Below, piece after piece: positions 1 to 10,768 of a stretch of DNA of 64,000 bases. Below the pieces are notes generated by a model that was given only the letters and a program-made list of their open reading frames with translations, ran no database searches and was not told where the DNA came from. The position numbers were made by a program, and so were the translations under genes. Positions within the stretch are counted from its first letter, which is position 1. The number at the start of each line of letters is the position of its first letter. Source of the stretch: Parapristionchus giblindavisi (lineage: Eukaryota; Nematoda; Chromadorea; Rhabditida; Diplogasteridae); NCBI GenBank assembly GCA_943737045.1, contig CALSFV010000221.1, forward strand, positions 1,116,001-1,180,000. Reading direction: 5' to 3'.

Positions 1-730
1 GTTCCTATTCCTGTTAATTTCATTTACGGTTTTCAATTTTCTAGCGCACCTTCATGCTGTCCCGTTTCAAGTTGATCTTTGGTCTTTACCCCTTCTCTCT
101 ATCCCATCTGCTCTCGCAATCATTCGAATTCTTTATAGATCAAACAGCCTTTCTGACATGGTAGGATTCCGAAGAAGCGAGGGGTGACGAGTGATGGACT
201 TGCGCCTCTTACGAATGAGGAGAGTTTCATAGTAGTTTTGGACATTCATTCAATTCATATCAAGCACATTTCAGAGCCTGGTATCGTGGGACCTCGGGCG
301 TCGTCGAAGATGGCGCATTTCAATCACCAAGGCTACTACTTTCCAAGGTACTTAGTGGTCTTAGTCAAAAAGCCGGATAGTTGAATCCATTGTAACTTCA
401 CATTCAACAACAGGTCAAATCATCTTTTCTCGCTCGATGACGTCATCAGAAGGTCGTTATCATCGTGGATCATCAGCTCCACGGACCTCCGAAGAACGGA
501 GGTCGCCGGAGTTTCTCGGAAGATGGATCTTCTGTCGGTCTTCATTCTAGAATTGATAAAGATTTTTGATTGTGTTCTCGTTAGCACGCGGTGTCCAAGC
601 CCGCGAAGTTAAATGGGCGGACTCAAAATCGGTATATATTTACGTAGGGTCCTACAGAAATGGGCGGAGCCATACATCGTTACATATGTAAAAGTTCAAC
701 TGAGTATAAGCAGACCCTTTGACTTTTCAT
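1..730 (+). repeat. Dispersed repeat, copy 1
   Basis: Positions about 180-720 match two other places in the window: about 55,330-56,120 on the same strand, and about 51,115-52,000 on the opposite strand. Shared landmarks are GACGTCATCAGAAGG, the segment around TTCTCGGAAGAT, GAATTGATAAAGATTTT and the GTTAAATGGGCGGA block near 610. No ends or target duplication could be fixed because the copy runs off the window. The short open frames here are not conserved as protein and are not called as genes. Confidence 0.7.
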
Positions 731-1965
731 ATAACATGGACCTAGAGGATGAGATATATGTTAACAAATCTAAGCAAAACGAATTAATAATCGATGATTC
801 AAAATCAATAAATATGAAAATCAATAAATCTCAATTTACAATTACAGTACCTATCATACATTATTCAAGGGGCATCAACAAGTTGAATGCTGGCTTGCAC
901 CAAAAAAATGCTAATATGACGAACGAAATGACAGTAACTTATTGAACAAACATTTAATACTGTATCGTCGGGCGAAAAATACGGTAATTTTCTTGTATAA
1001 TTCATAAAAAAAAGTTTATTTAATTTCTAGTTTTTAATTTGTCTTATTGCGCTGTAGGCAGTGTTTTGTTCAATGAGATTTAATATTTATTCATAGAATT
1101 AGAAAAACAATAATTTTTTTAAAATGGATAAACTTCAATAATTCTATTATTTGTTCCACAAATAAATCATTCTGAAAAAGTATTAATTTGTCGGTGCTCG
1201 ATAAGTAATAATTAATTGTTATTTCTTTGCTACCTAAGTTGTGGCATTGTATTTTACGTAATTTATCACGAAATAAATTGTTCACTATATCTAAGTTATC
1301 CTTGTAACGCATACGATTATTATTATTATGATTTTTCTGAGGTAGTGTCGTCCGTGCCAAGTGATTTATTAAAGTCATTTAGCCGGTTATCATAAGTATT
1401 AGTTTGAGCTTCCTGCTCAACTTTATCAACTAAATATATTTTTAGCCGCCAGAGAAGATTCATCTTTTCTTTCGCAGATATTTCAACTGTTTATACGAAA
1501 TCTGTTCCAATAAAATTATTAAAGCCGTTTAGAATCTCTAATTAATGAAAATTATTATTTTTTAGATTTTAATTTTTTCAGTGAAGTTATCCCCGCCCGT
1601 CACCCGTCTCAATAGTGGTGCTAAATCAAGTTCAGTGCGCGCGCGATGACTCTCTGCGTCTCTGCCCATCGATCTCGTCTGATCATCTGGCCACTCTATC
1701 ACTGATCTAGCAATGAAACGGAGCCACTTCCTATCTTGTAATCAATACTATAGCACTTCTGCAGACATAAAGGCAATTAACCTAACTTATCATATCAAAC
1801 TACTTTCTAACTTCTTCATCATCATCATAAAGTAGGTTTTGACCATTGTTTGAACAATTGTGGACAAAGATCAAAGGGCAATATACAAAGATCAAAGACT
1901 AAACTTCAGCAATAGTGACACAAAAACCTTTGCGAACATCTCAAACAAATTTAGGAGCTTTGAAA
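731..1965. other. AT-rich stretch, no gene recognised
   Basis: No exon chain with matched splice phase was found on either strand. Between about 1,860 and 1,960 there is sequence resembling the Tc1-like palindrome family seen at 46,993-48,427 (the 'GACAAAGATCAAAG' and 'caaaccttttgtgaa' blocks), so the hAT-like element that follows has inserted into older repeat DNA. Confidence 0.5.
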
Positions 1966-2955
1966 CAGGGCTGTTCGGAATAAAAAAAAATTTTTTTCGG
2001 AAAATCGGAAAATCGGAAATTTCCGAAAATAATTTCGGAAAATTTGGAAAAATCGGAAAATTTTCGGAAAATATTTTTTTAAAGTTGTTATTGTTCTGGA
2101 AATACCAAAAACGGTATTATTTAGCAACAAGTTTATTTTGAAACTCAGAACATAAAAATATTACAGCCTCTTTGGAACTATTGAGTCCGTTTTGGTAATT
2201 TTGGGAATGAATAACTGCTCAATATTATCATGGTCGAGAGAGAGAGAGAGAACGTTCTTTGTCAGAAAAAATACAAAATAAGAGCAATGACACATAAACG
2301 TGGAGACCCGCGATTGTTTTTGAAAATCCCTCACATCTCGAAATGACGAGTGATATACGAGAAGTCAACCACTCATCTATCCCATACCGCAGTGGTAAAC
2401 GATCAGAGTCTTTACCCATATGTCGCAGGGGGGGGGCTGATGGTTCATTCATGTTTCTAGCGATCAATAAACTAAATCATTATAAAATAAATAGTGTACG
2501 GTATGTAGAATAACTTTCGCTACCTTTCTGTATTCACAGTTTCTTTACGAAAATATTCAATATTCGAGGGACTCTACCTTTATGAGGAAGGCGAGAGCTA
2601 GAAAGCACTGCTGATTTCGTAATACCATTAGATCAAGGGGTGCGAATCTGGTTGGGAAAGATCTGTCACCTATCTGGATTGATGGTAATTTCGACTACAG
2701 TACACTTTGGCCAGCATACAACAAAATTGTAATGACAAAAAAAGAATTTATTGCTGATTTTTTTTTTGTATATTTTCATGAGAAAAATATTTTATTCAAT
2801 GAATTTTAGTCACTAGAAATTTTTTTATGTATATTTTGATGAGAAAAATATTTTATTCAATGACTTTTAGTTACTAGAAATTTACCGAATTTTCCGAAAA
2901 ATTTTCGGAAAATCGGAAAATTCGGAAAATCGGAAAAACGGAAATACCAGCCCTG
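1966..2955. mobile_element. Non-autonomous hAT-like element with 8-bp target duplication
   Basis: The ends are inverted: CAGGGCTG at the left and CAGCCCTG at the right, each followed inward by many reiterations of a CGGAAAATCGGAAA-type motif. The element is flanked by a perfect 8-bp direct repeat CTTTGAAA at 1,958-1,965 and 2,956-2,963. Eight-base target duplications and CAGGG-type ends are typical of hAT elements. The interior has a GA-repeat (about 2,233-2,250) and no transposase coding, so it would need a helper transposase. Confidence 0.85.
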
Positions 2956-2963
2956 CTTTGAAA

Positions 2964-3850
2964 GTAAGAGAGTTCATCCAAAGAGGGGCAGCGACGAGAG
3001 ATGTGAGAGAGAAAGGATAAGTGTTAAAAGCGTACGCGCTGAAACCGAGCATAACGTTTGCTGCATGTCTGAGAGGAATCAGAACTAAACCAAAATAAGT
3101 TCTTCATCATCAAATCTTTGTTTTAAATGTCTTTCAACCAAAAAAAACAAGTGAAATTCAGACAAAGAAAAACTGCCGAAAATCTTTATTTTCTCCTATT
3201 GTTAAAAATTGTAGACAAAGATCATAATTCAGCAATATAGTACAAACTTTTGTGAAGATCTCTAAGAGATTTCATGAAAAGAGTTGCATGGACGAGAGCA
3301 GTGAGAGAGGGATAGCGGAAGATTAAGGCTACGCGTTGAAAGCGAGTAGACCTTACAATTAGCAGAACGCTTGAAGCATGTCTGAAATGAATCAGAACTA
3401 AACCAAAATAAGGGGAATAAATTTTTGATACATTGCAAAGCCTGCGGAGGAACCATAATTTTAGAAGACAAGCCCTCTGAACGGTAGGGTCTCAAAATAA
3501 GACCTTCCAAAAAATGCCCTGAGGGCGAATGAAGAGCCATTCCGTATTTGCCTATGTAGCCCTAGGAGACGTCTTCAATCTCACATTGTTTCAGAAGAAC
3601 GGGACCTTTCACTAAATAAATGTAAATTTTCAAAAAAATATTTGCTATCGCACCTGTCACGGGTGTATCAAATAAATTTTAAAAAATAAAAAATATATAT
3701 ATAGTATATATACTTCTGTTGCGTCATCACTACGTATCAGTGAACTAATTTAGTTACACCAACACCTTTCCTTCCTCTGAAAATTCTGTACACTCAAAAG
3801 ATCAGCTTGATTGCTTCTGGATCGACTATAGATCGACCAATACTGTACGT
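2964..3850. repeat. Degenerate remnants of a Tc1-like palindromic element
   Basis: The stretch about 3,240-3,840 matches the right arm of the 46,993-48,427 element. It shares the CCTGAGGGCGAATGAAGA block, the TAGGGTCTCAAAAT block, GCGTCATCACTACG and AAAGATCAGCTTGATTGC. The outer end is mutated (…GACCAATACTGTACG), so this copy is decayed. The part 2,964-3,240 carries a second, partly overlapping decayed copy of the same blocks. Confidence 0.65.
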
Positions 3851-4228
3851 CAAGATATAGTACTATTCGCCGGAATTCCGAGGTGAAACACAAGACCAAA
3901 GATCAAAGAACAAATGATTGGTTTATCCAGATGCACTCTCACATAAAAATACAATCAAATACAGAGAAGGGTCTCTCAGCATACAACCACGAGTCCCAGA
4001 CAGAAAACAATACAACGAAAAATCAATTAATTTTGCTGAAAAAACGTACATTCATAAAATCAAACAACATAAGTTAGAATGTTCAAAACTGTGCTCGTTT
4101 ATCAAAAGACATTACAGAATAGACTGTATAATTTATAAACAAATTATTTAAGGAAGCATACAAATTAAAATTCCTCATTCAAAACCTTTACAGAGAATCT
4201 TCAATAATTGAAACCACATGATTACATG

Positions 4229-4959
4229 CTAGTTACATACATTTCGTCGGTTTCCACGAGGGATATTTTGACGAACAACTTGAAACTGCTGTCTGGCAGG
4301 AGCAGCACGAACGACTTGAACACGTTGTTGAGGAGCACGACGATATACGACCTAAAATAACCGCCAATGAGAATAAATCACGCGGAATTTAGAAACCTGC
4401 TGTTGAAGGACCCGTTGGTCGATGGGTGCTTGACGGCGCTGCTGCTGGGGAATCATCCTCTGTGTAGTTTGCTGTCGAATGACACGACCACCAGCTACAC
4501 GTGCGATTGCAGGTCGCTCCTGTACGATGACATTGCGAGCACCGAACTGAAATGAGATATTTTAAAGAATATTATCTAAAATTCATTTTCTCAATCTACG
4601 AAACGGAATAGTCATAAAAACCAGGCCGGGATACCGAGAGAGGTTGATCTAGCGTAGCTCAATAAAACCTTTCAACATACGAAAAGTCATGTTATTAAGA
4701 TACGCCTTCCAATAACAAATTTGAGACGCACCTTTCGCATACGAACTACTCTCTCCACGACCTGCAAAACTTGTGGAGCTTGAACTGGTTGTCGAATAAC
4801 GCGTACGGGTGGGGCTTCAACCCATACATATAAGTATATTACCTGAAGTGAGATATCGTGGCCATAGGGGATGTGTACAACTAGAGAATGCAATACGATA
4901 AAGTCAAACAACGTTCGATAACTGATTATCAGACTATATTTAAAAAGGGAGAAGAACAT
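4229..4959 (-). CDS. Q/R/V-rich protein of unknown function, three exons
   Basis: The minus-strand exons are 4959-4732, 4546-4397 and 4351-4229 (stop TAG). All junctions are phase 0, with donors GTGCGT and GTTTCT and acceptors TTTCAG and TTTTAG. The 166-residue product starts with about 39 hydrophobic or mixed residues, then has repeated short motifs built on V-R-V-I-R-Q and V-Q-V-V-R with runs of Gln (MIPQQQRRQ, RVLQQQ). It is strongly basic and low in complexity, and resembles nucleic-acid-binding or scaffold-like proteins only in composition. No family was recognised. The start is uncertain: an acceptor (CACTTCAG) lies exactly before codon 40 at 4,842, so the first 39 codons may be an intron or UTR and the real first exon may lie further upstream. 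The reading-frame continuity over three spliced exons makes a real gene likely. Confidence 0.55.
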
Positions 4960-5289
4960 TCCATCTTACTGTTTAATAGTTGTCTATGGTCTGATCTACC
5001 TTTTATTGATTCGTATCGGAGAGCGGGAGCCCCTTCCATAAACTCTTTCCGTCTATTCCTTCCCCAATGAATTTACACAGAACCTAATCAATCAATACTT
5101 ACAGCGAATTTATGCAATTTGAATGGTAGAACACTGCAAAACTGGTGTACTGTAGAGAATTCTACCGTATATTGTCTGTATAAAATACTTGCGTAATTGA
5201 CTTGCTTTACTTGCGTAATTGACTTGCTACTGGCTTGTAAAACGATGAAGTATTCTATCGATTAACCCTCTTTCCCTCCCTTCCTTCCT

Positions 5290-6958
5290 CGCACTCTCTC
5301 TGATCTACGTGCTATTTCGCTTGGACTCGGTCTCTAAACATATAAATTCATTGTGGCTGTTGCTGGCTACTCTCGTACCAAATAAACATGTTTATTTTAT
5401 ACTGGTAATGCCATTGTTACAAAATAGCGTTCATATCGATTTATTTTATTTTATTTCCATATGTCTATCCATCTGCAAACAATGGAGAGCTTCCTGAAAA
5501 GATCAAAGATCAATTAATACCAAAAACAAATATCAAAGATCAATTAATACCAAAATCAAAGATCAATTAATACCAAAATCAAAGATCAAAGATCAATTAA
5601 TACCAACATCAAAGATCAAACATCAATTAATACCAAAATCAAAGATCAATTAATACCAAAATCAAAGATCAACCACATTTCATTTGTCCTCATCAGCTCA
5701 TACTATAGATTTATATTTATAGAATCCTTAGTCGATCACAAATGAAATCATAGTCGATCACAAATCAGAATCCAGTATGAACATGGTAGAAGTAACCCAT
5801 GAAGATATGTATCTCACTACTTCGGCCTGATCTAAAACAAATATATAGTCATATTCGAAGACGAGGGAGATATCATTTCCTTTACTTTTCATTTTTTCAT
5901 CTCTTCTCTCTATCGGTTATTTGATCATATCATTACACTAGTTAACCTATTTCCCCATCCATCTCATATCTCATATGATCAATCGATTTTACAACGATTT
6001 TATACAAAAGTGCATTAAATCTTGATAAAAACTTATTGAAAAATATAATTTCTCTGATATTCTGCAATACGGTCATGTCTCTCTTTCTCTCTCTCTCTCT
6101 CTCATTCTCAATACTTTCTCATATTGTGGTGATAGAGAAGAAAAAGAGAGGGAGGGGAGATATTGAGAGGTCAAGGGCCAGACATGGTTGTAAGAGGCAG
6201 GCGGGAGCTAGAGAGAGAGTGAGACTCTCGATCAATACCCTTTAGACGTCCTTCCTAGTGACGTCATAAGGTTGGTGCATTTTTGCTGACGCATGTCTTC
6301 CATGTACATACATCAATGGTCACCTTATATCAGCTTATGAAATAGCGGGGCAGAAATATTTTCTTTTCTGTGTTTTCCAAGTTGCCAGAGCTGTATGTTA
6401 TTTTCCGGACGGTTGTACTTTTGTGCAACTAAATTTTGTTTACTTACTATTCTCATTTTTGAAGTGTCCTCATTCCCATTTAGATATTATTCTACGGACA
6501 CTAAGCTTTCTTCTGATACTACGCTTGATGCTTTATCGCTTGTCGGAATTGCGCTGCATGCTGCTAAACACTATCGATTTCATTGTTTTCACTAAATTTC
6601 TTTATTTACGTTCGAATTTTCCTAATTTTTGAAATTTCCTCATTTCCTCGAATGATGTGTAAATCGTAATGAGAACATTTCAAACATTAATGAATATTCG
6701 ATCGTAAGTAAGCAATTTCGTTAACAATAATATAATGCTATCCGTAATATCAATACTGCTAAGCGAACTTGTCAAAACATAGAAACGCCACACGATCCGG
6801 TACCTATGCATAGTACAGCATATAAATGACACTTTGTCAGACGGGCTTCATTTGATTAGTGGAAAACAGGAGGGTCTCAAAAACACTCCAAAATTGCTTT
6901 CCTTTATTATAGTAAACTATTATAGATTAGAATCGTCGAATTCTCACATTGAATCAAA
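5290..6958 (+). repeat. Shared upstream block of the membrane-protein family, copy F
   Basis: This region carries the same upstream blocks as the other family copies. They are a piece with GTACCAAAT around 5,370-5,390, a CT-rich tract with GTCATGTCTCTC (6,073 onward) leading into a GA-rich tract, the mariner-like end AGGTTGGTGCATTT near 6,271, and the AATCGTCGAATTCTCACATTGAATCAAAATG leader just before the start codon. It is best read as the 5' flank and promoter region of the gene at 6,959, duplicated together with the gene. The short open frames in it are not supported. Confidence 0.6.
5505..5672. repeat. Minisatellite of GATCAA-type units
   Basis: Six or more tandem copies of a roughly 23-26 bp unit combine ATCAAAGATCAA with TTAATACCAAAA. 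Very short GATCAAA tracts of the same kind occur near 52,430, 57,305, 63,585-63,625 and 63,910-63,940, so this heptamer is a locally favoured simple repeat. Confidence 0.8.
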
Positions 6959-7739
6959 ATGAGTCTCTTATGGAAGATCATAGAAATACTTCTTACGGCG
7001 ATATTAAATTTTATCAAAGTTGTACTTTTTCTAGCAGGTATGGAAGTTTATTCGCATTTTATATGTTTGAAAATCAATTGCAGGATGTTTTGGTGTTCTC
7101 GTGAATTTATTTGCCATTGGATATACATGGTATGAATACAACACGAATCCGATGGATAATGACTGGGTTGGTGTAAAAGGAGAACTCATGTTTCTTAGTT
7201 TTGAAACATACTCTTTATTAACTCAACCGGAGTTGGATATGGCTATTCGGGTTGCGGGATGCGGGCCCGCAAGCCGAATAGCCATAGCCAACTCCAATAG
7301 TAATACTGTATCGAAATCAAATGCAAATATTCAAATTTATTGCAAAACAAGCATTTCGAAAGGAAAATCAAATCATTCTCGTCAAAAGAAAATATAAAAA
7401 AAACAAAATGAAAATTTAATTTTCACCTATTAAATAATTATGATTTATTTTATGCTCCGGCATTTTGTGGTAGTTATTTTATCACCCAACGCACGAATAA
7501 ACGGCTTTTTCCCACATTTTTGCAAATAAATTAGCTAATTCTTATTCTGTTTATAAAATGGCAGTTTTGAGATTGCTCACCCCTTTACAACCATTACTAA
7601 GAATAAGAATTCTACAAAATGATTTCAGGATGGTACTGTTAGCAGGACTGGCATCTATGCCTTTGCTTTGATGAAATGGGCGAGTATTGCTCTAAGTGCT
7701 GTGGTCTTGCACTTGAAAATGTTAAGCAGTGACGATTAG
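6959..7739 (+). CDS. Small membrane protein, family copy F
   Basis: Exons are 6959-7037, 7084-7166 and 7629-7739 (TAG). They join in phases 1 and 0 and give 90 residues. Exon 2 is almost identical in protein to the tandem-array genes further right (an FAIGYTWYEYNTNPMDNDW stretch). Exon 1 is a hydrophobic segment (about residues 6-36 form one or two membrane spans). Exon 3 has another hydrophobic run (SIALSAVVLHL). The donor after exon 2 is GTTGGT rather than GTATGT, which weakens splicing. If it is not used, the frame runs on to about 7,397. The copy ends earlier than its relatives, and the homologous downstream coding (around 7,745-7,830) is shifted out of frame by a stop. Function is unknown. 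It could be a functional short paralogue or an early-stage pseudogene. Confidence 0.55.
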
Positions 7740-9669
7740 AGAAATTTCGATGTAAGAGACTTTAAAATAAACTATTATAGTTCACTCTTTTATTTCTCAG
7801 ATTCTCAGACATTGCCAGGATTGTGAGGAAGTGAGTTCTTCAAATTCATTAATCCATAAGAAGAATAACGCCATGTATGTAGTAACTATGGCTTCACTAT
7901 CTATTCTCGATTAATAAGAAACCAGACGCAATATCCCGTCTATTAATAATTATATCATTGATAATATTTAACACATTACTTTCTATTTGCTGAATCTATT
8001 CCAACACCCGTTGATTTGTTAAATGAGAATTTAGAGTAAAAAGATCCCCAGGAACTCCAAGGATACTGTACACATGCAATTGTTGTTTGCAATTGTAATT
8101 GTTTAGCATTTTACTCTTCCTCCATCCATCCGTTGAGACATAACAAAACAAATTTACATGCCTACTGCATGGCCTACTGCATGATTTTCACTGCCTTCCT
8201 TTAAAATAATTTGACGATTTTCAGTAAAGTACTGGCTTGTTTTGCAGATCCCATTAACTTACCTTGCTGTTGTATTTTTTTTTCTAAAAAAATGCTCAAA
8301 AGCATTTTATCGAATATATGTTCGATTTTTTCCAATTTACAGTTTTTGCAATAATATCCATCGTAGCCCTACCTCGCAACTTTTTTTCTTCAATTTTGCA
8401 ATTATACCCGAAATTTATCCAATGAAATTCTACCTCTCAACTTTGAACATATCTCTACAACTCCTTTACTTTCCCACGAACCGATTCATTACTTTCTGCT
8501 GATATCCTTCACAAAACATATATATAAGTATAAGTTTAAAAAAAAAACATATCAGTTTGATCTTGCCCATAATTTCCGAACATTACTTTGTACTTGATGA
8601 AACACCCTTGTGGTGCACGATAAATAAAATAAATTAACTATTTAGCCGATTGTGATAAGTATTCGCAGTATGTAGAACAATTATAATTTTTTAATAACAA
8701 GATTCATTCATTATCGCAATGGTAGTCACAATAACAATCAGAATATTAAACATTACTTGATAATGTGATGAAGAATAGTTATCGTGCATCGACAAACCAT
8801 TGGATGATGATTCGATTGAACCATTCTGAGTGGGGGATTATAGACTTCCTTATAATGTCTTCTAAGACGCTACAGTATAATTATGTGATATAAATCGATT
8901 TATAGCTCAGTGGATATGAGAAATGATGGGATTTTCTACACAATGGAGCCAATCATCGGTGATTATGCCCGAAAGAGGCATTTTTGTTCTTTTTCTTTCT
9001 TCTCATAGTTTTTCTTTCCCTCTAATCTGCTCAGTCCGAGAGAATCATGCCAAGATATTGCGTTTTCATAAAATCATGTTGATTCGTAAACAAATAAATC
9101 GTTACGAATATTTCAAATTCTGATGCACTATTTCCCGGTATGGCGTTCAGCAATGTGTTTCCTTTGAAATATATTTCAACTCAAGTTTGCGAAAACGTAA
9201 TATTTTGGCAATATCTTGAGGTTGGAAAAACCTGAATTTTTTCCGGTAGGAATTTTTTCCGCGCAACCCTGCTAGATACAGAGTGGAAATCTGACAATTC
9301 ATCGTTTACTCCAACTTGGATGGTTCTTAGTAAAAGGTAGTAAGTAATCCAGTGGGTATTTTTATAAGCCTTATTGTGGTGTATTGGGCTATAAGTTTGA
9401 GATGTGATACTTTATTAAAGGCTTTTACAAAACTACATCGACCATTACAAACTGAACCAGAGAAGTGTTCAAGAATGAGATTTTCTAGACAAGTGTAACA
9501 AAAGAGTGTTTCCACTGTAAGGGAATGAAGCTTGAGGCCGTATGCACAGCAAAAAAAGAAATGCAAGCTAAACATTTGAATAATGACTATATTATTATGA
9601 TATTTGGCTCGATAAACCGATAAAGAATAATAAAACAAAGGGTAAATGAAAACAATTAATGGAATGGAT
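7740..9669. other. Downstream flank of copy F, no further gene supported
   Basis: Positions about 7,800-8,500 match the 3' flanks of the family copies at about 19,910-20,640 and at 46,320-46,720 plus 48,430-48,680, so this is duplicated flank. From about 8,500 to 9,669 the DNA is AT-rich. A minus-strand open frame at 9,327-9,677 overlaps the last SPCS2 exon in another frame and is not supported. Confidence 0.5.
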
Positions 9670-10510
9670 TTAATCATCTTTGTTGGCCAGTCTCTGGTAG
9701 AAAGAGATTACTTCACTATTCAGTTTCTCGCGCATAACCTGAAAATAAAGCGTGGTTTGATCGCTCTTGAAACTAATTATGATTATTCGGTTACGTGTAA
9801 TATTTTAAATACATATAATAGGTGAGATTTAATTATCTTATTTATTAATTTATTTACCTCTCCATCTTCGTTTATGAAGTTGGCAACATTCTTAGTGATT
9901 GATCCCTTTTCAGAACGTCCATCCGAAGTGTATCCAGCAGTGATAGTGTACTTATCATATCTAAACAAATGATAAATTTTAGATAAATTTTAAAATATTA
10001 AACATACGATGGGAGATCAGAGCGCCAAGTCCAAGTACGCTTCTGATTGTCATTCACGAATTCATAAGCCTGAATTATACAAGAATGAATAATAAATTTC
10101 TACCAGTTTAAAATGGAAATCTGACCTGATAGAAGACATTTCTCTTTATGTACCACTGATACAATTGTACGAAGAAATATGATAGAGAGCCGACAGCAAG
10201 AACCTTGAAAAATTAGAATTGGTTAAAGTAGTCTGATTTGAGAAACAAACGATCTTGATTTCGGGGAAAGGGAACTTGTAATCATAGAAGATAGCCAAAC
10301 CAGAGAATGCAACAGCTATGAATGAGATGATTAGACGCCAGTTCATCAAACTATGGATTTCAGTCCAACCCGAACGATCATTGAGAACCTAATACAAATA
10401 AAATAGTTAGAATATCAAATAATGAAACTGACTTTACGAATTGCATCGTCCAAAGTGTTCTTCGCCGTGAGGCCGTCCCACTTGTTCATTTTTGGGGTCT
10501 TCTCATCCAT
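9670..10510 (-). CDS. spcs-2: Signal peptidase complex subunit 2
   Basis: SPCS2 (SPC25) is an ER membrane subunit of signal peptidase, which removes signal peptides from secreted proteins. Minus-strand exons are 10510-10433, 10388-10251, 10203-10126, 10069-10008, 9960-9858 and 9738-9670 (TAA). All have GT-AG introns of 44-119 bp and consistent phase, giving 175 residues, the usual family length. Visible features are an N-terminal KMNKWDG…LDDAIRK segment, a first membrane span in exon 2 (LIISFIAVAFSGLAIF), the conserved YDYKFPFPE linker, a second span at the start of exon 3 (VLAVGSLSYFFVQLY), and a cytosolic C-terminal domain ending NKDD. The exon containing the start begins at a TTTACAG acceptor 18 nt before the ATG (10,529), as expected for spliced-leader trans-splicing. 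A PSMD14-like pseudogene ends about 240 bp upstream on the same strand, an operon-like spacing. The gene symbol follows the family name and is not a confirmed locus name. Confidence 0.93.
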
Positions 10511-10768
10511 TCGTGCAGCCGTAATGAACTGTAAATACAATCTCTTCATCGTGAAAGCTTGAACCAAGAAACTCGATATAAATTAATTCAATTCGCAGCT
10601 TTAACTTGAGGCCTATTGCCACACTGTCAAACCCTCTACATAGATATAGAGACATGTTGAACCATCTTATTACTATTACTATTATTGATAGTTCCCCTAG
10701 TTATATTACTATCATGTCCTTCCTATTAATATCATAATATATCTAAAGACTACAGTACTCTACCGTAC

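Noticed and set aside
7101..7397. 98-codon frame as a single-exon gene
   Set aside because: Its first part is exon 2 of copy F and the rest is read-through into the intron; relatives splice here.
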